From Chitinophagaceae bacterium (lineage in GTDB: Bacteria; Bacteroidota; Bacteroidia; Chitinophagales; Chitinophagaceae), in the NCBI GenBank assembly GCA_009885535.1, contig VFKL01000172.1, forward strand, positions 1 to 39,789: a stretch of 39,789 nt of DNA, read 5' to 3'. Below the pieces are notes generated by a model. That model was not told the DNA's origin, did no database searches, and worked only from the letters and a program-made list of their open reading frames with translations. Each line of letters starts with the position of its first letter. The stretch's first letter is position 1. The position numbers and the translations under genes were made by a program. Shown in pieces: positions 33,354 through 39,789 of this stretch.

Positions 33354-34646
33354 ATGAATGTCAATTTTAAACTTGCGGTTATTTTTTTACTGAATTTTTG
33401 TATGAGTGTTACCCTTGTTCACGCACAAGTATCAGAACAGATTTACAAACCCTACATTCGTACGGCTCAGTTGTACGTTTATGGTGATCAACAAAGCTTA
33501 CCGGTTATTGCGCTTAATTCTAATACGAAGTTGGAGTTGGAATTTGATGATATGGACGGCAATTATAAAAATTATTATTACACGTATGTGCTTTGTGATT
33601 ACAATTGGCAACCTGCTAAATTAAGTGCCTTTGATTTTATAAAAGGATTTACGCAAAACCGTATCAATACTTATCGATATTCAAATATTGCGTATAAAAA
33701 ATATACCCATTATCAAGCGTTTTTGCCCGATCAAAATTCGATGCCTTCTAAGTCTGGAAATTATTTGTTGAAAGTTTATTTGGATGGTGATACGTCTAAA
33801 TTGGTTTTTACCAAACCATTTTTAGTGTTTGAGCAAAAAGCAAATATCACCGCTACCGTAGTGCAACCATTCACGCCTGAAAAGTTTTATTCACATCAGC
33901 GGATTCGATTTTCGGCTACTTTGAAAGACGTAAATTCATTTAGTGCTGCACAACAAGTAAAAGCGGTCATCTTGCAAAATAATCGTTGGGATGTGGCAAA
34001 AAAAGACATCGCTCCCACATTTGTTAGGGGAAATGTAATGGAATACAATAGCGAAAGTGTTGGTGTTTTTCCTGCTGGCAAAGAATGGCGTTGGCTGGAT
34101 TTGAGGAGCTTTAGATTGCAAAGTGATAAAGTAAAATCAGGGGAGTATTCGGTTGATAAAGCCGAATTTTATTTGAAAACAGAATTCGATAGAACCGGCG
34201 AACGTTACCTTTATTTTCCTGATTATAATGGCATGTACAATATTGTTACCTACGAAAGCATTAATCCATTTTGGCAAGGTGATTATGCAGACATTCATTT
34301 TTCATTTGCTCGAAAAGATGCACAACCATATTTGGATAAAGATATTTATTTGTTGGCTGCTTTCACAGGTTATGGGCTAAATGATAAATGGAAAATGATA
34401 TACAATACAGAAACGGAAACCTATGAATTAAACACCCCATTAAAACAAGGGTATTATAATTATACGTATGTGGCGGTTGATAAAAAAAATATAAACGATA
34501 AAGTGGAATTGGAAGGAAATTACTGGGAGTCGGAAAACAGCTATACCATTTTGTTGTATTACAAATCATTTACCGATAGAAATGATCAACTCATTGGCGT
34601 TTCAACCATTGATTCCAGATCGGATAAGCCAGGGTTTTCTTTTTAA
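33354..34646 (+). CDS. Type IX secretion system plug-domain protein (DUF5103)
   Basis: The 430-aa protein has a signal peptide (about residues 1-24, cleaved after VHA), followed by YKPYIRTAQLYVYGDQQSLPVIAL. The family's conserved core is then visible: DDMDGNYKNYYYTYVLCDYNWQPAKLSAFDFIKGF, an Asn-Thr-Tyr-Arg-Tyr-Ser motif and KYTHYQAFLPD, then SGNYLLKVY. DUF5103 proteins are described as plugs that close the SprA translocon of the type IX secretion system, so the organism probably has T9SS. The protein would be periplasmic or at the inner face of the outer membrane. It is transcribed away from the FtsX-type gene; GH92 follows 104 nt downstream. Confidence 0.88.
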   Translation: MNVNFKLAVIFLLNFCMSVTLVHAQVSEQIYKPYIRTAQLYVYGDQQSLPVIALNSNTKLELEFDDMDGNYKNYYYTYVLCDYNWQPAKLSAFDFIKGFTQNRINTYRYSNIAYKKYTHYQAFLPDQNSMPSKSGNYLLKVYLDGDTSKLVFTKPFLVFEQKANITATVVQPFTPEKFYSHQRIRFSATLKDVNSFSAAQQVKAVILQNNRWDVAKKDIAPTFVRGNVMEYNSESVGVFPAGKEWRWLDLRSFRLQSDKVKSGEYSVDKAEFYLKTEFDRTGERYLYFPDYNGMYNIVTYESINPFWQGDYADIHFSFARKDAQPYLDKDIYLLAAFTGYGLNDKWKMIYNTETETYELNTPLKQGYYNYTYVAVDKKNINDKVELEGNYWESENSYTILLYYKSFTDRNDQLIGVSTIDSRSDKPGFSF

Positions 34647-34716
34647 AAAGTAAAAAGTAAAAAGTGAAAATTCATGACTGCCTTAGAGAATAAAATTTCG
34701 AAAGTAGTATCATCAT

Positions 34717-34743
34717 TTTTTAATTTTAATTTTGAATTAAAAA
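34717..34743 (+). promoter_or_regulatory. AT-rich inverted repeat with -7-like box before GH92
   Basis: TTTTTAATT (34717-34725) and AATTAAAAA (34735-34743) are inverted repeats. TAATTTTG (34727-34734), an exact TAnnTTTG match, lies in the loop 16 nt before the ATG at 34751. In such AT-rich sequence a chance match is quite possible. Confidence 0.35.
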
Positions 34744-34750
34744 TTATAAC

Positions 34751-37696
34751 ATGAACAAATTAATCAGCTTTCTATTTTTTGCATTGATGCACACTGGTGT
34801 TCAAGCACAAATAAATTATGTAGAAGACGTGAATCCGTTTATTGGCACTGGTGGACATGGGCACACGTATCCCGGCGCTACATTGCCGCATGGGATGGTA
34901 CAACTTAGTCCAGATACGCGACTTGAAGGTTGGGATGGATGCAGTGGTTATCATTATTCAGATAGTTTTATTTATGGATTTTCGCATACACATCTAAGTG
35001 GTACGGGTTGTAGCGATTATGGCGATGTTTTAATTATGCCAGGAAACGGAATTCCAAATCCCTTGCAATCAAAATATCGTTCTGCATTTAATCACCGTAA
35101 AGAAAAAGCAAGTCCTGGTTATTATGCGGTGCATCTCGAAAAAGATGATATTTATGCAGAATTAACAACAACAGAGCGTGTAGGATATCATCATTACTTA
35201 TTCAATTCAAAAAAAAATAATTTTGTAATCATCGATTTAAAACATCGGGATGAAGTCATTGAATCTTCCATAAAAATTGAAGACAGTGTAACCATCACAG
35301 GATTGAGGCGCAGTAAGGCTTGGGCAAATAATCAGTTCGTTTATTTTGTGATGAAATTTTCTCAGCCGATTAAAAATTGGGGCATTTGGGAAAATGACAT
35401 TGAAGATGAAAAACAAAAAAATGAAGCGTCTGGAAAAAACATCAAAGCATATATCTATTTCGAACGATCTGTTGCGAATGACTTGTTTATAAAAGTGGCC
35501 ATTTCTCCCGTAAGTATAGAAGGTGCAAAAAAAAATCTGGATGCCGAAATTGGAAACCAATCCTTCAACGAAATTAAAAACATTGCAGCACAAAAATGGA
35601 ACCAGGAGCTGTCTAAAATTGATGTAAAATCTACAGATAAAAATCAAAGAAAAATATTTTATACGGCTTTATATCATACCGCCATTGTGCCCAATATCAA
35701 TATGGATGTAGATGGAAGTTATCGTGGTATGGACAATGAAATTCATCAGGCAAAGGGCTTTACATATTATTCTGTGTTTTCTTTATGGGATACGTATCGA
35801 GCTGCGCATCCTTTATACACTATAATTGATAAAAAAAGAACACTGGATTATATCAAAACATTTTTGGTGCAATATCAACAAGGTGGAAGGTTGCCGGTTT
35901 GGGAATTGGCATCTTGCGAAACTGATTGTATGATTGGATATCACAGTGTGCCTGTAATAGTGGATGCATACATGAAAGGCATAACAGATTTTGATACTAA
36001 ATTGGCATTGGAAGCCATGTTGAAATCTGCAAAATGGAATCATTTGGGATTGCCCGCATTTATTAATCAAGGCGTGATAAATATTGAGGATGAACATGAA
36101 AGCGTGAGTAAAAATTTGGAGTATGCTTATGATGATTATTGTATTGCCATTTTTGCAAAATCTTTGGGGGATGATAAAACTTATCATGAGTTTTTAAAAC
36201 GGGCACAAAATTATAAGAATCTATTTGATATTAAAACGGGGTTTATGCGCCCCAGAAAAAATGGCGGTTGGTTAAATCCTTTTGAACCAAGAGAAGTAAA
36301 CAATCATTTTACAGAGGCGAATAGTTGGCAATATTCATTTTGTTTTCCTCAAGATATAAATGGGTACATAAAAATGATTGGAGGTAAGAAAAATCTGGAG
36401 AAAAAGTTAGATGCATTATTTAATGAAAATTCAAAAACAACGGGAAGAGATCAAAGCGACATTACGGGCTTGATTGGTCAATATGCCCATGGGAATGAAC
36501 CAAGTCATCATATTGCGTATTTGTATAATTACACCAATCATCCTTCAAAAACACAATTTTATGCAAATAAAGTAATGAAGGAATTCTATAAAAATGAGCC
36601 AGATGGATTAATTGGAAATGAAGACTGTGGGCAAATGAGTGCTTGGTATGTATTGAGTGCATTGGGTTTTTATCCAGTTACACCTAGTGATAACACATAC
36701 ATGATTGGCTCGCCACAATTTAAAGAAGCAACCATTCATTTGGAAAACGGGAAGCAATTTTTGATAAAAGCGACAGGTGTAAATGAAAAAAATATTTTCG
36801 TACAATCCGCTAATTTAAACACATCAAATAAAAACAATTCGGTAAAATTGAAATTGGATTATTTAAATCATGCAGATATTTCGAATGGTGGAAATTTGGA
36901 TTTTAAAATGGGAGGCAAAAAGAAAAATAGTTTACAAATGGTTGAAATTAAAAAACCATTAAATGAATGGATGGGTGGAAGTTTTGTAGTAAATCCAACG
37001 ATTGAAAGCCGAAATATTTCATTTAGAGATACACAATGGATATCAATAAATACATTCGAGTCAAATGTAAAATTATATTATACCACAGATGGAGCAGAAC
37101 CTTCAATAGAATCTAAATTTTATACCAAGTCGTTTTTGATTGATAAAACCACAAACATTAAAGCTATTGCAATAGATGAAAATGGCAATAAAAGTTTTAT
37201 AACTACGGCTACATTTAAACAATCCATTAATAATTGGGAAGTTAAATTAAACACGCCATTTGAACCACAGTATGAAGGAGGCGGCGCATCGGGTTTGATA
37301 GACGGAATTTACGGAACTACAAATTGGCGAATGGGTAATTGGCAAGGATATCAATTGAATGATTTTGATGCAGTTATTAATTTAAAAGAAGTGAAAAATA
37401 TTTCAAAAGTTACAGCCAGTTTTTTGCAAGATATTCGCCCATGGATTGTAATGCCAAAGCAAGTTTTAGTAGAGGTTTCTTTTGATGGAAAAGAATTTCA
37501 TCAAGTATATAGTGGAACCGATTTTTTAAAGATTGAAGATACAAATCCACAGGTAAAAAAAGTAGAAGCCACATTTAAAAATCAGCCGGTTCAATATATT
37601 CGAGTTATAGCCAAGCAATATGGCAAACTTCCATCTTGGCATGAAGGCGCAGGTGGTGATACGCATTTGTTTGTGGATGAGATTACAGTGGAGTAG
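34751..37696 (+). CDS. GH92 alpha-mannosidase with C-terminal carbohydrate-binding-like domain
   Basis: The 981-aa protein has a signal peptide (about residues 1-19, cleaved at VQAQ). The GH92 N-terminal domain follows (VNPFIGTGGHGHTYPGATLPHGMVQLSPDT...GYHYSDSFIYGFSHTHLSGTGC), then the catalytic (alpha/alpha)6 barrel with WDTYRAAHPL, GNEPSHHIAYLY (Glu of the acid pair) and GNEDCGQMSAWYVLSALGFYPV. Family members are calcium-dependent exo-alpha-mannosidases that trim mannans or N-glycans. Residues about 770-830 resemble a chitobiase-type C-terminal domain and 840-981 an F5/8-C (CBM32-like) domain. No SusC/D or sugar regulator lies nearby, so this is not a full utilisation locus. The stop lies directly before a REP-like composite element. 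Confidence 0.93.
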   Translation: MNKLISFLFFALMHTGVQAQINYVEDVNPFIGTGGHGHTYPGATLPHGMVQLSPDTRLEGWDGCSGYHYSDSFIYGFSHTHLSGTGCSDYGDVLIMPGNGIPNPLQSKYRSAFNHRKEKASPGYYAVHLEKDDIYAELTTTERVGYHHYLFNSKKNNFVIIDLKHRDEVIESSIKIEDSVTITGLRRSKAWANNQFVYFVMKFSQPIKNWGIWENDIEDEKQKNEASGKNIKAYIYFERSVANDLFIKVAISPVSIEGAKKNLDAEIGNQSFNEIKNIAAQKWNQELSKIDVKSTDKNQRKIFYTALYHTAIVPNINMDVDGSYRGMDNEIHQAKGFTYYSVFSLWDTYRAAHPLYTIIDKKRTLDYIKTFLVQYQQGGRLPVWELASCETDCMIGYHSVPVIVDAYMKGITDFDTKLALEAMLKSAKWNHLGLPAFINQGVINIEDEHESVSKNLEYAYDDYCIAIFAKSLGDDKTYHEFLKRAQNYKNLFDIKTGFMRPRKNGGWLNPFEPREVNNHFTEANSWQYSFCFPQDINGYIKMIGGKKNLEKKLDALFNENSKTTGRDQSDITGLIGQYAHGNEPSHHIAYLYNYTNHPSKTQFYANKVMKEFYKNEPDGLIGNEDCGQMSAWYVLSALGFYPVTPSDNTYMIGSPQFKEATIHLENGKQFLIKATGVNEKNIFVQSANLNTSNKNNSVKLKLDYLNHADISNGGNLDFKMGGKKKNSLQMVEIKKPLNEWMGGSFVVNPTIESRNISFRDTQWISINTFESNVKLYYTTDGAEPSIESKFYTKSFLIDKTTNIKAIAIDENGNKSFITTATFKQSINNWEVKLNTPFEPQYEGGGASGLIDGIYGTTNWRMGNWQGYQLNDFDAVINLKEVKNISKVTASFLQDIRPWIVMPKQVLVEVSFDGKEFHQVYSGTDFLKIEDTNPQVKKVEATFKNQPVQYIRVIAKQYGKLPSWHEGAGGDTHLFVDEITVE

Positions 37697-37699
37697 GAG

Positions 37700-37747
37700 G
37701 AAGATGTTTGAGAGGTTTAAAACGTTTAAGACGTTTAAGATGTTGGC
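37700..37747 (+). repeat. 9-nt-period tract starting just after the GH92 stop codon
   Basis: Units GATGTTTGA, GAGGTTTAA, AACGTTTAA, GACGTTTAA, GATGTTGGC run in strict 9-nt phase from a few bases past the stop to the ATTTTCGTCTGCC head of REP-like copy 6. It has the same design as the tracts at 15843 and 15937. Confidence 0.65.
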
Positions 37748-37794
37748 ATTTTCGTCTGCCGATGTTGGTGTTTTTACCAATTATCACACAAAGG
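37748..37794 (+). repeat. REP-like hairpin element, copy 6
   Basis: ATTTTCGTCTGCCGAT, TTGGTG-TTTT-TACCAA, TTATCACACAAAGG. One stem base is changed (C to T) but still pairs as G-U. The outer GAUG...UAUC pairing is also kept. Confidence 0.7.
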
Positions 37795-37831
37795 AGGTTT
37801 GGGAGGTTTTCAAACTTTCAAATGTTTGCTG

Positions 37832-37881
37832 GCGCCGGTTTCCAAACCGGTGTCTTTTTAAACATTCGGTTTCTAACCGAA
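37832..37881 (+). repeat. Pair of related hairpins downstream of GH92
   Basis: CGCCGGTTT-CC-AAACCGGTG (37832-37852) forms a 9-bp stem with one G-U pair and is followed by TCTTTTT, so it could terminate GH92 transcription. TTCGGTT-TCT-AACCGAA (37865-37881) repeats the same (C)GGTTTC(C/T)AA(A)CCG design. Remaining sequence to 38114 shows no gene or clear repeat. Confidence 0.6.
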
Positions 37882-38114
37882 AAGATTGAATAAACCCGGA
37901 TTTTGCAGTTGGAATCGTGATGAAAGGAAAAAAGGCAATAAAGACGGGTGTTTGAGCCGATTTTTTGGTTGATAACATATTGAAATATGGCAATATCAAA
38001 AAGTCAAGCAAACGCTTGTATTTGCAGCATTTTTTTCTTGTAATAGATTTCAACTGCAAAATTTGGGTTAAACCATTAAACAATAAACCAGCGAAGCGAT
38101 TTAAACCTTTTTCC

Positions 38115-39698
38115 CTACTTCACCCCCTTCGCCTTCTTAATCATTTCATCATCAACATTTACAGCTTCGTAATACCCTTCTTTATTCCAAATAAATCGGG
38201 CGATTGAGGACTTTAAAAATTGAATGATATATTTTTTTTCTGAAGTAGAAATGCCAGAAATGTCAACTGAATCTTTTTTTGAAAAGTTGGTGAAATCATT
38301 CCAATCGTTATCAGAAAAAATAAATTTTTCGGCAAATGAATTTGGGCTATTGAATTGCTTTAATGTAGATTCGAAACGAGTGCTATAAATCAATGCGTAA
38401 TGGTTTGCCAGTCCCTTTGAAAAAAGTAATCGAATTGCTTTGCTTAAGTAAGCAGTGTCCGAGACTTGATAAATATCTGGCGTAATACCACCGCCATCAT
38501 ACAATTTTTTACCTTTGGGTGTGGTGAATATTTTATTTTTATTTGTGGTTCCCACATATTGAATAGAGTCGTTTCCGTTTATATATCTTTCTTCAATTTC
38601 TTCGTAATAAGCCTTTCCTCCATTTGCATAAGAACGCTGAATGCATCTGCCCATTGGGGTGTAATATCTGGCAACTGTTAATCGAAGCGCATCGCCATTA
38701 CTTAAATCGTATTGTTCTTGTACCAAACCTTTCCCAAAGCTTCGTCTACCGATTATCGTTGCTCTATCCCAATCTTGCAAAGCGCCCATCAGCACTTCAC
38801 TTGCACTAGCCGATCCTTCATCACTAAGTACAACTAAACTTCCTTTTTCAAATTGCCCTAATCTTCTACAACGGTATTCTTTTTTTAGTCTGTGTTTTCC
38901 TTCTGTGTATGTAATTAATTTGTCTTCAGTTAAAAACTCGTCTGCAATTTCAATAGCTTCGTCCAAAACGCCACCACCATTATCTCTAAGATCAAGAATT
39001 AATTTGTGCATGCCTTTTTTATTCAATTCGGTTAATGCCGTCATGAATTCTTTATAGGTGTGTGTTGAAAATTTATTGATTTTGATGAAGCCAGTTTCAC
39101 GGTCAAGCATATACGAAGCGTCGATGCTATTGATTGGAATTAGATTTCTTTGTATGGGAATAGAAATTAATTTTTTGTCTCTCAATACTGTAACTGTTAA
39201 TTTGCTTTCTCTAGATCCTCTCAATAAGTTTCTTATGGAATCAACATCCATTTTAGCACCCGCAATTACGATGTTATTTGCTTTTATAAATTGGTCACCA
39301 GATAAAATACCTGCTTTCTGTGCTGGCCCATCCTTTAAAATTTGAGAAACATTCAAAGTGTCATGAAAAAAATCGAATTCAATTCCAATGCCATAAAAAT
39401 TACCTTCAATGTCGTTGTTGATGTCTTCCAATTCTGTTGCAGGAATATACACGGAATGCGGGTCAAGTTTTGTCAGCAATGCTTCAATAGCAGTATCCGA
39501 AAGTTGCTTCATTTTTACATCATCCACATATCGTTCTTTAATCAAACCCATGATTTCATTAAATGGAGAAGCTTTTTCAACAGAAAAAAATGGATTGGAT
39601 GGAAATTGATCACGCATTTTAAAACCTATAAAAATGCCAATGGCCATGGAAATACTAAAAAGTAAAGGAAGCAAAACTTGTGTTTTTTTGTTACTCAT
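38115..39698 (-). CDS. S41-family C-terminal processing protease (CtpA-like)
   Basis: The 527-aa protein has an N-terminal membrane anchor or signal (about residues 8-27). A helical segment follows (NEIMGLIKERYVDDVKMKQLSDTAIEALLTKLDPHSVYIPA), then a PDZ domain (about 90-180, YGIGIEFDF...GPAQKAGILSGDQFIKAN). The S41 domain contains GFIKINKF, LDLRDNGGG, the nucleophile region GSASASE (295-301) and the catalytic Lys323 in SFGKG. Tail-specific proteases cut the C-termini of periplasmic substrates with a Ser-Lys dyad. All catalytic parts are present. The C-terminal 140 residues are family-typical and helical. It probably has its own promoter upstream (39737). Confidence 0.93.
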   Translation of the reverse strand: MSNKKTQVLLPLLFSISMAIGIFIGFKMRDQFPSNPFFSVEKASPFNEIMGLIKERYVDDVKMKQLSDTAIEALLTKLDPHSVYIPATELEDINNDIEGNFYGIGIEFDFFHDTLNVSQILKDGPAQKAGILSGDQFIKANNIVIAGAKMDVDSIRNLLRGSRESKLTVTVLRDKKLISIPIQRNLIPINSIDASYMLDRETGFIKINKFSTHTYKEFMTALTELNKKGMHKLILDLRDNGGGVLDEAIEIADEFLTEDKLITYTEGKHRLKKEYRCRRLGQFEKGSLVVLSDEGSASASEVLMGALQDWDRATIIGRRSFGKGLVQEQYDLSNGDALRLTVARYYTPMGRCIQRSYANGGKAYYEEIEERYINGNDSIQYVGTTNKNKIFTTPKGKKLYDGGGITPDIYQVSDTAYLSKAIRLLFSKGLANHYALIYSTRFESTLKQFNSPNSFAEKFIFSDNDWNDFTNFSKKDSVDISGISTSEKKYIIQFLKSSIARFIWNKEGYYEAVNVDDEMIKKAKGVK

Positions 39699-39736
39699 GA
39701 AAATTGATGTAAGCGATTTGAATATTTGTAAAAGCC

Positions 39737-39744
39737 CAAAGTTA
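39737..39744 (-). promoter_or_regulatory. -7 promoter box of the S41 protease gene
   Basis: TAACTTTG on the minus strand is an exact TAnnTTTG match, 38 nt upstream of the start codon at 39698. A -33 box is not evident in the rest of the window, which ends at 39789 with no other feature seen. Confidence 0.45.
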
Positions 39745-39789
39745 ATTTTTTGTTTCCAACTGAATTATATTTCTGACAATTGAATAGAA

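Noticed and set aside
35237-36187. Two long minus-strand frames (136 and 124 aa) inside GH92
   Set aside because: GH92 is continuous and conserved on the plus strand here; the reverse frames are Phe/Cys/His-rich with no domain.
37620-37893. Plus-strand frames of 89 and 61 aa over the GH92 end
   Set aside because: They start inside GH92 or in the 9-nt tract and translate the tract, REP-like copy 6 and hairpins; no independent coding signal.

Overview
The window is AT-rich chromosomal DNA from a member of the Bacteroidota, most likely the Chitinophagaceae or a close relative. The evidence is an Omp85 (TamL-like) protein made as a lipoprotein, a type IX secretion plug-domain protein (DUF5103), a DUF2723 membrane glycosyltransferase-like protein, a GH92 mannosidase, a type 3 ProRS, promoter boxes of the TAnnTTTG kind, and a tmRNA whose tag is GNTSYAMAA. 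Assignment below phylum is inference.

Layout. Positions 1-3932 hold a co-directional group: a 5'-truncated transglutaminase-like membrane protein, a DUF350-like membrane protein, a small secreted protein, a CorA-like two-TM protein of unknown function and an unknown 193-aa protein, closed by a terminator. Positions 3953-9203 are an efflux operon: a TetR repressor with a palindrome inside its own promoter, an ABC half-transporter with a degraded ATPase domain, an HlyD adaptor and a TolC-like channel. Positions 9204-10785 are a decayed accessory stretch with a frameshifted REP-associated (IS200-like, RAYT) transposase, a second transposase fragment, several REP-like hairpins, an orphan HipB-like regulator and a short hipA remnant. 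It abuts the 3' end of ssrA (tmRNA, minus strand, with its own terminator).

From 11344 on the genes are mainly housekeeping: plsC-like acyltransferase, priA, murB; then on the minus strand a MoxR-type ATPase with a VWA protein, a YhcG-type nuclease and the DUF2723 protein; then miaA, an OmpP1/FadL-like barrel with a lipoprotein, proS-truB, tamL-like, an SpoU methyltransferase, an FtsX-type permease, the T9SS plug protein, GH92 and an S41 protease. Much of the second half serves the outer envelope: outer-membrane assembly, lipoprotein or cell-envelope transport, secretion, glycan handling and processing.

The most unusual structure is a dispersed composite repeat found at six sites (9389, 9465, 10122, 15801, 15894, 37748). 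It has a conserved head (GTCTGCCGAT), a hairpin (TTGGTG, 4-nt loop, CACCAA) whose outer stem is kept by compensating changes in one divergent copy, and usually an upstream tract of 9-nt GTT-containing units. Two of the tracts start within a few bases of a gene's stop codon, in the sense orientation. A related transposase wreck lies between copies, which suggests a REP/RAYT-like system in this lineage.
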